This document shows positions 1-11,345 of a DNA stretch of 64,000 bases, in pieces; position 1 is the stretch's first letter, and every line of letters starts with the position of its first letter. Source of the stretch: Hippophae tibetana (lineage: Eukaryota > Streptophyta > Magnoliopsida > Rosales > Elaeagnaceae); contig CM072803.1 in the NCBI GenBank assembly GCA_037013495.1, forward strand, positions 52,217,627 through 52,281,626, written 5' to 3'. Below the pieces are notes generated by a model. The model ran no database searches and had not been told where the DNA came from. It saw only the letters and a program-made list of their open reading frames with translations. The translations under genes and the position numbers were made by a program.

Positions 1-2779
1 AATAATAGAAACACATAATATGTAACTAAATATAACTCTTATATTTCAACAACTGCTCTTGTATCTTTACTCAGTTCTATGGAAGCTGAGTCACAGTACC
101 AAGCATGATTATTGAACATATCAATGATTACCAACATCCAATGATCTTGGCCTTGTTCAAACCTTAATGGCCAAGGGATTATCAACTTTTGATTTCTGCT
201 AAGCGTTAATGCTCTATCACATAATTGTTTAGCTCTGATGCTAACATCCTTCTCTTGATATTGATTGACATATGACGAATCATAGAACATTGCTAAATGT
301 AATGAGTGATTATGTTGAAGTCGATAATAGCAAGCCCTATATATGTATATATATAATTAGATAATATAAATATAATTATATATGTTCTGCATAAATAAAA
401 GAAAACTAACTAGATTGAGGACTCACCTTGTCCACACTTGAATTATACTTAAATCGATCATTTGATATTCAAATATTTGCAACAAGCACTCGATCGATAT
501 ATAAGTTTGGCCGATGTCTACACCAGAAATTTCAATAGGAAGTGGCACAGTCCATCCATCATTTATGCTAGATGCCCTCCCAACAATAGTCATCAAAGTG
601 CCAAGATTTCTACTGAACTGTAACGCATAAGTATGACTATACTTTTTCTAAGGCTTCTTCTTGAATGACTTGGTGCACGATGATTGGCCACTAGTCATAG
701 ATTTAGCACGAGATACTTGCTTGGTATCTCTTAAATGTGCCGCATTTAAGAGTTCTGGTATAATAGACTACCAAAAAGTATCATATATGTATTTTTAGTA
801 ACAATATAAGATCACATTAAATAATAGTAGTAAACAAGTGTTATTTTTTAAGTTAAAAAATAGTACCATGTCAAAATTTAGAACAACTTGAATCGACGGC
901 CAAGCCACATACTGTCCAACCGCCTCTTGGACTGTGGAAGCATCAGAAGGCACAGGTAGTGGACAATCATGAAACAATGATTGATCAATTACTATTCGCC
1001 AATGATTAGGTAAATATTGATTATGAATCATTCGATCATCGCTCAATTGTTGTACCGTTCCAATAGCAACATAGTCCGTTGACGAAGGATGTTTCAACAA
1101 ACATTTCATATTCTGTAAAAACTTTAAGTGTTATATATAAAAAATAAAACATATAATAAGAATTTAAAAATTAAAATCTTACCACATATGATTCATCAAA
1201 TAGAGGAGGGCTCTCATGTGGGGTAGCTATTGGATGTACATTCTCACCAATATGTTCATCTTGGCTTGATTTATGGTAAGAATGTGCAGATTGCATTGGA
1301 GAAAATGAACCTCTACTTGATTGCATGTGCATTCCTGGCATATAATGAGGACCAATAGGATGGCTATATCCCATACTGGATGTAGTTTGAGCACAATGAG
1401 ATTGTGTGGATGGCATGCCTGGCATGGATGGTGGCATGCTTAGCATGGATTGTAGCATGCCTGGAATGGAAGGTGGTATGCCTGGCATGGATGGTTGCAT
1501 GCTTGGCCAATATGGCATGCCCTGGTTGTAGCATGATGCCATGGCTGACAGTTGTTGTGATTGATGTTCTTTTAGAGTGGCAATCTCACTCATCACGGAG
1601 GCCTTAAAGGAGTTGAATTCTTCTTCAATTTTAGTGTATTTCTCCTTACTTACCGTCTGAGGCTTATGTTTTGGAATTTTAAAATACTTCATAGCACCAT
1701 CATATTGGCTACCTCCCCTAACACGACCAGGATGCTCGCGTCGAATTGCATGATATAAAGCATCTCTCCCAGGCTCTTCGATTATTTCACCCCTGTATAT
1801 TTTTTCTTGAACAACTCTATACAAATAATAAAGCACACAAACATATCATTCATTATTACATCAATTATTAAGTATCAGTCATACTTTTTATCAACCGAAA
1901 TTACTAACCAACTTATTTAATTGTTCTACTCCTCGTTGACTCATCGGTCTGGCATTCTTCATTTTGGGAGTCTTTGTTTCTATGTACAATTCCATTCGGG
2001 TAACAGGTCTACCCAATTCAGCTTCCTACATAAATTAGGAAAATTTTATTAACAATGACATGAAATTAAATTGAGAAAATTAATATAAAAATATTTATAA
2101 AATTAAGACAAATTAATAATACCATTCTATATCTAACTTCAGGATTTGAAGACCTCCCAGTACGGTTAGAAAGAATGTTATGCATTTGGACATTCTGATG
2201 ATCTTCTCTAATAATTTGAAATTCTTCTGAACGTCTATAATCCACAAAGTCTTTCCAAACTTGAGGTATAATCCAGGGGTGTCCTTTAGGGATTTTGTAT
2301 ATCACATTCTCATCAAGTGTTTCCAAATATGGAAACACATAATTTTTCGCCAATCTGGAAGTCTTGTATTCCTTCCACGCCTTATTTGCAATCTTATAAA
2401 AGTTGCCCTGCCAATTGTCATCGACTTTGTAACGATTCTATAAAAACACAATACAAAAGATTAGATATAATACACCTAATATAATATATATATTGATTAT
2501 AAAATATAAGAGACTTACATAAATGGTTATCCATATTTTGAAATTTTCTACATCGGCAACCTCAGACCAATGATTTATATTGATTGGTATACTGGACTTT
2601 GCCAGTCGACCAATATAAGATTTCAATTTTTGACAATTTTCCCCTAGTGGATTACCAGTAGCATCAAATATAACGGGTATTCTATCATCTGGGTTAAGTG
2701 GAGCATCATGTATATTCGCCCAACCCCTTCTTTTCAAATACCCCAATGGATCATTTGGATCTACAAGCTGAATATCCAT
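1..2779 (-). CDS. Second CACTA gene: Transposase_24-like, DUF8039-like, Ulp1-type peptidase (partial)
   Basis: Multi-exon gene downstream of the transposase, running off the left edge. The proposed start is the ATG at 2779, just after a splice-acceptor-like TTTTTGCAG; this start is an inference. Exons by reading frame and GT/AG signals: about 2780-2516, 2432-2125, 2025-1915, 1817-1187, 1112-866, 615-430 and 290 leftward. The 2400-2125 and 2025-1750 parts resemble the plant Ptta/En/Spm transposase family (Transposase_24). Residues at 1530-1400 form a Met-Pro-Gly-Met repeat. The 1109-866 exon matches the DUF8039 pattern (AVGQYVAWP). The last exon contains DHWMLVIID and a following YCDS, placed like the catalytic His and Asp of Ulp1/C48 cysteine peptidases; the catalytic Cys would lie outside the window. 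No stop is obvious inside the exons. Confidence 0.65.
1400..1530 (-). repeat. In-frame minisatellite coding Met-Pro-Gly repeats
   Basis: About six degenerate units of roughly 21 bases (plus-strand core GGCATGGATGG/GGCATGCCTGG) encode a run such as SMPGIPPSIPGMLQSM on the minus strand. It sits between the Transposase_24-like and DUF8039-like parts of the second CACTA gene and probably forms a flexible linker. The plus-strand open frame over it is a shadow of the repeat. Confidence 0.7.
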
Positions 2780-2877
2780 GAAATATCTGCAAAAAGTGGA
2801 GAAATATAAATTAATTGACAATTTTAGGAACACATATATACAAGAGTTATTACAACAATATAGAACATACATTATGT

Positions 2878-5800
2878 TTAATTAGGTTGTTGATCGTATA
2901 CATATATTCCTTCACAATCACTTCGAGTCCATGTCGAAGAATCATCATCATCAATTAGATCATCACGTACATTAGGCAATTTATTTGAGAAATTACTAAT
3001 ATTGGTTAATGTATCAAGCATAGAGTCATCATCTTCTACAACATCACAATGGTAAAAATCTTTTTGTGGAGGCGTTAACACAACAAACCATATTGGATCA
3101 ATTTGATCGCTCACGTAAAATACTTGCTTTGCATGAAGTGCTAACGTGAAAGGATCATCTGTGTGACTTATCCTAGATAAATTTACAAGGGTAAATCCAA
3201 AATCATCTATTTTATATCCAACATTGATAACATACTCTACCCAATCACACAAGAATACTGTCTCATGGAAGACCTCATAATCCAATTCCCAAATCTCTTG
3301 TATTATACCATAATATGTTTTATCAGAAAGTACAGGATTAGCATCTTTTGAACTGGAAAATTGCATAGTTTGTGCAACCATCTTCACCCCACTATTTTGA
3401 TTTACTCGGAATTTGTCCCTAGCTTGAGTCGTAAACCTCGATCCATTTATTGTGAAACTATGAAATGATTTGACATCGAATTTTGGGCTATGTGCAAGCC
3501 ATTGTAAACTTTCTAATATTTTATGATTGGGTTTCTTGAGTTCATCTCGAATCTATGTATACAAAAACACGAAATGTGTTTAGAGCAAAGTTTTAAAACA
3601 TTGAATATATATAGGAAGATACATGCATGATTTTTTGTTTGTGACACTTATGTGGTTGCGAAACCAATTAATAAGCTCTCACTTATGTTCATCATACAAC
3701 CATTTTTCTCCTCCTTTTTTTTTATAACGAGGATCGATCTTCAATAAGTTTAAATGCATCCTATAATATTATTAAATATATATTAAGTTATATATCATCA
3801 TTAATAGTTAAATAAAAGATGAAACAATGAACATCACTTACTCTATGTATGGTTGTGCCTCGTTATTATTTACCAAAATGATTCGGTGTGCTTTTTCCTA
3901 TCGAGTGCGATCAATAAATAATTTCTTACTTCCACCAAGCATAGGGTTACCTACTTGGATCATGTGACGTTCTAAGAACAACTTGTGTGTAGGATTCCCA
4001 ATTTCAGTGCAACCACTAAAGTATTCATAACAAAACTCAATGGCCTCTTCAGCAATGTAGCATTCCACCATGCATCCTTCAGGTCGATATCTATTATTTA
4101 CATATCCTTTAAGGACTTGCATATATCTCTCAAAAGGATACATCCACCTTAAGTAAGTAGGACCACATAATTGAACCTCTCGAACTAAATGAACACATAA
4201 GTGAATCATTATATCGAAGAAAGAAGGAGGAAAATATTTTTCAATTAGACACAAAGTTTCTACAATTTCTTTCTGTAAAGAATTTAACTCGCCAATTGAT
4301 ATAGATTTCTTTCATATTGTATTGAAGAATGAACAAAGCCAAATTATTGATATTCGAACATGTTTTGGAAGAATTGATCTAATAGCAACTGGTAATAACT
4401 GTTGCATTAAGATATGACAGTCATGTGATTTCAATCCATACAGTCTCTTATCGAGGATAGACACAAAATTTCTTAAGTTGGATGAGTAACCATCAGGAAC
4501 TTTCACATCTTCCAAACATTTACAAAACACATCCTTCTCATTTGTTGACATTGTATATGATGCTGGTGGCAAGTATGTTCGATTCTTATCATTTTCCACC
4601 CTTGGTTCCAATTTAGGTCGTATGCCTAGTTTCTTTAAATCCAATCTTGCTTTAATGCCATCCTTTGTTTTTCCAGGTATATTAAGTAAAGTGCCAATCA
4701 AGCTTTCACATACACTCTTCTCAATGTGCATGACATCTAAGATGTGACGAATGTGTAGGTCTTTCCAATAAGGTAATTCCAAAATTTTGATTTTTTTTCC
4801 AACAACCATTCGGTTCAAAATCTTTTTCATTTTCACCAATTTCATTAGTTGACCTCCTTCGTTTCCCTACCTTGGTGAGTTTTTTTTCATCTTTCCATAT
4901 CGTTTGAATTTCATCCCATTCAATTTCCATAATATCTCAATACCTCGCAAAGGTCGAGTTGCATGATCATGATCTTCTTCACCATCGAATGGTTTCTTTT
5001 GGTATCTAAACTTGTGTCAAGATGGCAAAAATCTCCTATGTCTTCTATTAGACATCTTTCGTCCGTGAACAAGATACTTTGCAGAAGTTCCATCACTACA
5101 TATAGGACATCCCTTGTAACCTTTTTTTGCATGTCCTGATAAGTTTCCATAGGCAGGAAAATCATTAATTGTCTATAAAATGACCCCCTTCAAGTTAAAG
5201 TATTCTTCTTTATATGCATCGTAAAAATTTACACCATCATTCCACAACGTCTTTAAATCATCTATCAGAGGCTGCAAATATACATCAATATCAACACCGG
5301 GTTGTTTCGGTCCTGAGATCAATAATGTTAACATCATGAATTTTCTTTTCATACACAACCAGGGAGGAAGGTTGTATGTTACCATAATTACTGCCCAACA
5401 ACTATATCTACTACTGAGGGAACTATATGGATTAATTCCATCAGCAGCAATGGAAAGACGCAGATTGCGCGGATCAGATGAAAATTGAGGAGATAAATTA
5501 TCTACTACTTTCTAATTTGGAGAATCACAAGGATGACGTAGCACCCCATCATCAGATCGATTATTTGAATGCCAAGTCAACATCTTTGATGTATATTTAC
5601 TATTGAACAACCTTTGAAAGCGAGGAATCGGAGGAAAGTACCAAAGAACCTTTGCAGGCACGCCTTTCTTATGTTTTGTACTCTCATTTGTACCATGCTT
5701 CCATCTCGATTCTTTACACATAGGACATTCATGTAATGTCTCATATTCTTTTCTATAAAGAATGCAATCATTAGGACAAGCGTGAATCTTATGATATTCC

Positions 5801-6383
5801 ATGCCAAATCGACTAAGAGATTTCTTCACTTCATACATTGAAGATGGCAATTCAATACCCTCAGGAAACATATCGACTAGTAGATTTAGTAATTCTGTGA
5901 ATCCCTTGTCAGAAAAACCATGTTTTGCCTTGGCATTGTACAAATGAACCAATCCTGACATCTTAGTGTATTTTTGCATTTTGGATACAACGGTTTTTTG
6001 GCATCTTTTATAAGTTTATTAAAGGTTTCAGGATCATCCTTCCATAATTCATCTTCAACACCACGAAACATATTTTCTGTCTGTATATTATGATATGATG
6101 TATGTAATCCACCCACATTCTTATTATACTTTTCTCCATGAGTATTATCAATATTTTCTCCATGATAATACCAACATTTATAGCTCAATAGAATACCATT
6201 ACGGATAAGGTGATACTTAACCTCATCAAATTCATGAAATCGCTCATTTTCACATTTAACGCATGGGCATTGAATCATACTATTTCCAGTATTACTAGTT
6301 CTACAAGCAAATTCCATGAAACTTTCAACTCCAGAAATATAGTCTTGCTCAATTCTACACTTTGACATCCAAGATTTGTCCAT
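2878..6383 (-). pseudogene. TNP2-like CACTA transposase, inactivated
   Basis: Catalytic-type transposase of CACTA elements, which would bind the termini and cut the element out. The start ATG at 6383 opens a transposase-associated domain (cysteine cluster CPCVKC near 6260). Then come the Tnp2 core (5979 to about 4320, with the family motif DVMHIEKSVCESL near 4720), a DUF4218 region (4290-3898, EKYFPPSFFDIMIHL) and a DUF4216 region (about 3310-3060). At least one intron separates the last two (about 3555-3850). Damage seen: a frameshift near 5980, in-frame stops at 5512-5514 (TAG), 5173-5175 (TAG) and 5017-5019 (TGA) where family members usually have tryptophan, and frame changes near 4840-4870. 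It is therefore a pseudogene, though every domain is still recognisable. Confidence 0.9.
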
Positions 6384-7205
6384 TTTCTATTATTGACATT
6401 AATTAAACATATTACTTAATTATGTATTATTATATATAAATTTCCTAATTATTAGAATATATATCAAAACATACATAATGCAAAATAGTTATCATTTTAA
6501 TCATTTTACAAAACCATTTATATACAAATTAAAAAATAAGCAACTATGTTTCATGAATATATATATAAAAACCAATCACGCGGTTGATTCTAATTTCTAA
6601 GCATGTTACTATATCATAATTACAAAGTAATATTAATTATACGTATAAATAAATTTATCCACGCAAACCTTAACTCCTTAACTAATTAAAGGTGTACAAC
6701 AAACCACACAAAGAAACTGCCCAAGCATGTTACAAATCGAGATGTTAGGTTTTTAATTAACGAATAAAAATTCGTTGTTCCTAATTAACGAATTACATTT
6801 ACACACTGATAAAATTAGCACAGATTCAGATTGATTTTGGCTAAGCAATAACAGAAAATACCCATAAACAGAATTTAATATTTTGCTAAAAAAAAGAAGA
6901 ACTGACAGATAATGTGAGAAAGAAATATAACTTACAAACGGACGTTCAAATGGTGGTCGGAGGTGGCCGAAAATGTAGAACGAAGGTGGCGCACGGTTAA
7001 GATTTTGGGAGAAAATGGTTCTGAGTGAGGAAAGGAGAGGAAAGAAAACTGGAAATCTGCGTACAAAATGAGACGAGAGGGCATATATTACGTGGTTAAC
7101 CGATGCTACGTCACGTGGATAGCGTCGGTTGACGTGGATAACCGACTTTAAATTCATTAAAAGTCAGTTTTTTCCAAAAACCGACTTTACATATCGACTT
7201 ATATA
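6384..7205 (-). promoter_or_regulatory. CACTA 5' non-coding region with subterminal repeats
   Basis: The stretch between transposase start and terminus has no supportable gene. Its outer 130 bases (about 7080-7205) hold several copies of ACCGACTTTA / GTCGGTT in both orientations, with ACGTGG and GACGTGG motifs. In the CACTA family such subterminal repeats bind the TNPA-type protein and often serve as promoter. The inner part (6384-6760) is AT-rich and could hold a 5' UTR or intron. Confidence 0.6.
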
Positions 7206-7223
7206 CCCCTTTTTGTAGTAGTG
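7206..7223 (-). repeat. CACTA terminal inverted repeat
   Basis: Reverse complement of 7206-7223 reads CACTACTACAAAAAGGGG. It directly abuts gypsy gag codons; the first 3 flanking bases (GGT, 7224-7226) are the expected target-site duplication, whose partner is off the left edge. Confidence 0.93.
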
Positions 7224-7886
7224 GGTTCTGCAACTGTAGGGGAAAGTTGTGACGGGGACATTGAGTGAGAAACATTTTGAACCTATCCCAAGCTTCATGG
7301 AATGGTTCTCCTTCGATCTCAGAGAAAGTAGAAATCTTTCCTCTCAACTCTGATGTTTTTCAATGGGAAACGAATTTTCCCATGAATTTATTATAAATGT
7401 TCTCCCATGTCATCAGAGAACCTGGGGAAGTGACATCAACCAAGCTTTGGTCTTATCCTTTAAGGTGTAGGGGAAACATCTCATTCTAAGTTGATCCTCG
7501 TTTAGAATACCGAGGGGGAAGGTTTAGACTGTAGCATAGAAGTCTCTAATGAAGGAAAGAGAATCTTCATTAGGCAGCCCATAAAAGGAAGGAAGCATAG
7601 AAAAATGAATATGTTTCAGTTCATAATTCTGAGAAACCTCACCCAGCTGGATAGCGGCAGTTGCCGTGCCAATCACTGGTCTTGCAAACTCCTTCATGGT
7701 TGTTTCCCTAACATGTTGGTTTTCTTCCATTTCTTTCGGTTCCAGTAAAGGAATAAGGCTTGGTTCTATGTCTGGCTCAAAAATAGGTTGATGGTTGGAA
7801 TCCAGTCTTGTTAACATTTGTTTAAATTTCTGATTATTATTTACATATGGTGTTAGGGGGTTTCCTAAAGATCTCCTACCACTCAT
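7224..7886 (-). pseudogene. Gypsy gag N-terminal part, cut by CACTA
   Basis: Minus-strand remnant of a retrotransposon capsid gene. The frame starting at 7886 (MSGRRSLGNPLT) runs to about 7524; after a frame change it continues to the retrotransposon gag core signature EPFHEAWDRFKMFLTQCP near 7300-7240. Family gags read AWERFKELLRRCPHHG at this place, so the assignment is secure at domain level. The frame ends at the CACTA terminus. At least one frameshift separates the two parts, so the gene was decaying or has decayed since. Confidence 0.82.
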
Positions 7887-8504
7887 AAATTAGTGAAAGC
7901 GTAAATATAAAACTCATATCAAGAAAAATAATAAAAATAACCATATAAAAATTTAGAAAGAATTTACATAGTATTTAATATAAAACACTAAACAAAACTA
8001 GTTAAACCCTAAGTTATTTTATTTTACTTTTTCAAAAGAAAATAATAAAATAAAGTTTTAATTTTAATTTTTATTTTATTTAATTTTAAAATTTATTTAA
8101 GTTTTGTTTTTATTTTAAAATTTATATAAGTTTTTTTTTATTTTAAAATTTATTTAGGTTTTTTAAGTTTTTTTTTTAAATTTATTTAAGTTTTTTTTAT
8201 TTCAAATTTCAAAATTATTTTATTATTCACGCTATAATTATTTTTATGAAATTTAAAATTTTAATTTTTTTATGGAAAAAAATTATTTATTTTAACTTTT
8301 ATTTATTTATTTTAAATTATTTTAATTTTTATTATATTTTTTATTTATTTATTTTTACTATTTACAAACAACAATTTATTATTATTATTATTTTGTTTTT
8401 TTTAACTAAAAAAAATCACAATTATTTATAGCATAAAAAGTTTTTAAAATTTTGATAAATAATTTAAAAATGCTATTTTGTCCCCTACAATGACCCCAAA
8501 AACT
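7887..8504 (-). other. AT-rich leader of gypsy A with degenerate primer-binding site
   Basis: Very AT-rich run between gag and the 5' LTR, mostly TTTTATTTAAATT-like low complexity. The last 130 bases match the leader of element B (29075-29223) closely. The primer-binding site next to the LTR (about 8487-8500) has lost most of the tRNA-Asp match kept in elements B and C. The open frame at 8246-8431 is low-complexity shadow. Confidence 0.7.
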
Positions 8505-9231
8505 TGATGAGTAGAACCGGCATCGCCGATCTTGCCAATAGTTTGGTTTTATATTTATAAAACTCTCGCAAGTGCACGAATAATTTCGTAGAAAATGATA
8601 TATATACTCCCAAGGTCGATCTAAGGAAAGAATATATATGGTTTTTAATTTATTATTCGAACTTTTAAAAACAAAATTAAATCCTTAATATCCTATCACG
8701 ATATTTTGGTTTTTGTGTTTCTATTCTAATAAACACAAATACAGATTCAATAAATATTTATACAAATTTTATCTTTTATAATAGTGGAGTATTTATGGAT
8801 ATAATAACTAAGTAATTATGCTTGCTCATATTATTTAGGTTATTAAAGATATAAATTGATATTTATTGATTCTCCCTTTTTTATATGAATATCACCTTTA
8901 GTAGGCATGCTGCGCGCGGTGGTCGGTGCGACTGGGCGGCTGCGTGTGCGATTTCCTCATTTTTGAAATTTTTGACCTTTTTGACCTATTTTGTCGAATT
9001 TTTCCATATTTGTTGACTTTCCTCATTTATTTTATGAATATGTTTGTGATGTATTGCCTCCAGTATTCCTTTTTGAGTCTTTAAGTTATGTTTTTAAGGA
9101 AAAGTACCCGTGATTCCGAAAAGAAAATTTATATAAATATATGATAAAATCATATATATATATATATATATATTTAATCAATTAATGTGCTTAAAATCAT
9201 GGTAATTTTAGTGATTGTTGAGCACTCATCA
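8505..9231 (-). repeat. 5' LTR of gypsy A, internally deleted
   Basis: 727-bp LTR bounded by TGATGAG (8505) and CTCATCA (9231). It aligns with both ends of the 1925-bp LTR B, but about 1.2 kb is missing at roughly 8897. The missing part includes the position of LTR B's TATA box and most of its GC-rich tract; only a short GCGCGCGG remnant remains near 8912-8955. This copy therefore probably lacks its promoter. Confidence 0.85.
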
Positions 9232-10704
9232 ATTTTGTTGTGTATCTATAAGAATATAATTGTAACATTGGAGCTATAGATGATCCCGAATCGTTTTCAT
9301 TGGATATGATTTTTGAGGTTTTGAAGTTATGGTACAATGCCATGAAAGAAGAGATGGATTCTATGGCGTCTAACCGAGTTTGGGATCTCGTCAAGTTGCT
9401 TGATGGTGTGAATATCATTGGATGTAAATGGGTCTTCAAGACAAAGAAAGACTCATAAGGCAATATTGAGAGACATAAGGCAAGAGTCATTTCCAAAGGA
9501 TTCACTCAAAGGGAGCGAATCGACTACACAAAGACATTCTGTCATGTATCTTAGAAAGATTCACTTCATATGATCATGTTATTGGTTGCCCATTTTGATT
9601 TAGATTTGCATCAAATTGATGTGCAAACAACTTTCCTTGATGGTAACCTAGAGGAAGATGTTTATAAGAAACAATTTGAAGGATTATTCTTTAGTGATGG
9701 TGTGCATTTGGTTTGTAAGCTTAATAAATCCATATGTGGATTCAAACAAGCTTCCTATCAATGGTATTTGAAATTTCATAATGTCATCACTTCATTTGGT
9801 TTTAAAGAGAACGTCATAGATTAATGTATATACCACAAGGTTAGTGGGAGTAAGATTTATTTTTTGGTGCTATATATGGATGATATTTTTCTTGCAGCCA
9901 ATGATAATGGTTTGTTACACGAGGTAAAACAATTCCTCTCTAAAAATTTTGATCTGAAGGATATGAGTAAGGCATCTTATGTCATTGGCATTAAGATCCG
10001 TAGAGATAAACTTCGAGGCATCTTGGGTTAATATCATGAAACCTATATCAATAAATTTTTAAAGAGATTTCAGATGAAATATTTCTCACCAAGTGTTGGG
10101 TGAAGGGTGATAAGTTCAATTTGGACCAATGCCCAAAAGATGATTTTGTAAGAGAACAGATGAAAACCATTCCATATGCTTCAACGGTTGGAAGCCTGAT
10201 GTATGCTCAAGTCTGCACCTGACTTAACATTGCATTTTTTTGGGATGCTAGAGAGATATCAGAGTAACCCAAGTGTTGACCACTGGAAATATACAAAGAA
10301 AGTGATGAGGTATCTGCAAGGAACCAAGGACTACATGCTCATGTATAGACGAACGATGATCTAGAAGTAATTGGCTACTCTGATGCGGACTTCACAAGCT
10401 GTGTTGATTCATGCAAATCAACATATGGTTACAATATCATACTTGTCGGTGGGTCTGTGTCTTGGAGGAGTGCGTAATAGTCCTTGACTACTACTTCCAC
10501 TATAGAGGTCGAGTTTATGTCATGTTTTAAGGCCATATCATATGGTGTATGGTTGAAGAGTTTAATTTCCAGGCTTAGAGTAGTTGACTCTATTTCTAGG
10601 CCATTAAGATTGTACTGTGACATTAGAACTGATTTGATGATTGCTGATCCTTTGACTAAAGACATGCCACCATTGAAATTTAAGGATCATGTACAGAAAA
10701 TGTG
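9232..10704 (+). pseudogene. Ty1/copia pol remnant F: reverse transcriptase and RNase H
   Basis: Degenerate copia polyprotein C-terminal half on the plus strand. Readable pieces in several frames: RT start (VWDLVKL around 9390, then GCKWVFKTKKDS), the RT core at 9570-9824 (HFDLDLHQIDVQTTFLDGNLEEDVY, then SICGFKQASYQWY), the active-site motif LYMDDIFL with its YMDD at about 9869-9890, and RNase H (STYGY, SVSWRS, then ADPLTKDMPPLKFKDHV at 10640-10700). Stops and frameshifts break it everywhere, but the catalytic YMDD is kept. The upstream half was displaced by gypsy A at 9231. It was once a reverse-transcription enzyme and is now inactive. Confidence 0.88.
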
Positions 10705-11345
10705 AATTGGTTCCACTTTGTAAATGTATATATATACAATTTATTAATGAAACTCTTATATATTGTTATATTTTCTCATATTCATGTGCACCTTAATTGT
10801 TTTGAGAAAAATATATTTTTTTTGGACCAAGAATATATACAGGATTTATTCATTAAGTTTCATTACCACATAAATTATAATACTTAAGAAACTAAATACA
10901 TTGTAATACATGGAAGATAATACTCTCTCTTAGAGGACATATCACTATGATTCATGTATTTTGTTACTTAAGATAATTTAGCTTAACGTTTGCACAAAGT
11001 AGAAGAATGTAACATCAAAGTGGTGCAACGAAACGGTGGACGGTGGTGACGGTTCAGATTCATAAACGAAAGCCAGTTATGAAACCATACGAGTTTCTTG
11101 ATGGGAGAACCTTTATAAAGGCATTGTGTCCTTTCACTACTCACTGATTCATTCATATACACCATCAAAAACACAGAGAGTAAGTGTGAGAAACCAATGA
11201 GAGCATCAAATCAAAAGTCCATTGGAATTCCAGTGTAAGTGCTAAAATTTGATCAATGGAAGAAGGTATGTTTTCAATCCATTTTTGCTTCCACTGTATT
11301 TATATTTTGCATTCATATAGTTTCCTGAAAGTTTATGGATCGAAT
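10705..11345 (+). other. Probable 3' UTR/LTR remnant of copia F
   Basis: Follows the RNase H stop directly. It holds a TATA-like TTTATAAAGG at about 11112 and a leader-like stretch, as expected for an LTR, but I could not find a second copy, so the LTR ends are not defined. No protein-coding signal. Confidence 0.4.

Larger units (their letters stand above)
1..7223 (-). mobile_element. CACTA (En/Spm) DNA transposon, 3' end beyond window
   Basis: The 5' terminus on the minus strand is seen directly: read leftward from 7223 it begins CACTACTACAAAAAGGGG, the canonical plant CACTA terminal inverted repeat. Short repeated motifs (ACCGAC/GTCGGT) fill the next 150 bases. Inside lie two minus-strand genes: a TNP2-like transposase (6383 to 2878) and a second gene (2779 leftward) with a Transposase_24-like region, a DUF8039-like region and the start of a Ulp1-like peptidase. 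The sequence right of 7223 is gypsy gag, so the element landed in a retrotransposon. The opposite terminus and the 3-bp target duplication partner lie outside the window. The transposase is broken, so the copy is probably immobile unless helped in trans. Confidence 0.93.
7224..9231 (-). mobile_element. Ty3/gypsy element A (5' LTR, leader, gag start)
   Basis: Minus-strand Athila-like element. From right to left: 5' LTR (9231-8505), AT-rich leader (8504-7887) and gag (7886-7224), which is cut by the CACTA insertion at 7223. The rest of gag-pol and the 3' LTR must lie left of the window. LTR and leader are clearly related to those of element B (28501-31148), with the same TGATGAG/CTCATCA ends and matching leader text next to the LTR. 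The element interrupts copia pol at 9232. Confidence 0.85.

Noticed and set aside
1404..1607. Plus-strand frame with MVACLAWMVACLAW-like repeats
   Set aside because: It is the complement of the Met-Pro-Gly coding repeat in the CACTA gene.
6753..7157. 134-codon minus-strand frame near the CACTA terminus
   Set aside because: It runs through the subterminal repeats, which are non-coding in this family, and shows no domain.
9150..9175. TA dinucleotide run as a possible regulatory element
   Set aside because: Simple microsatellite inside an LTR; a similar run is at 27603-27620. No specific function can be supported.
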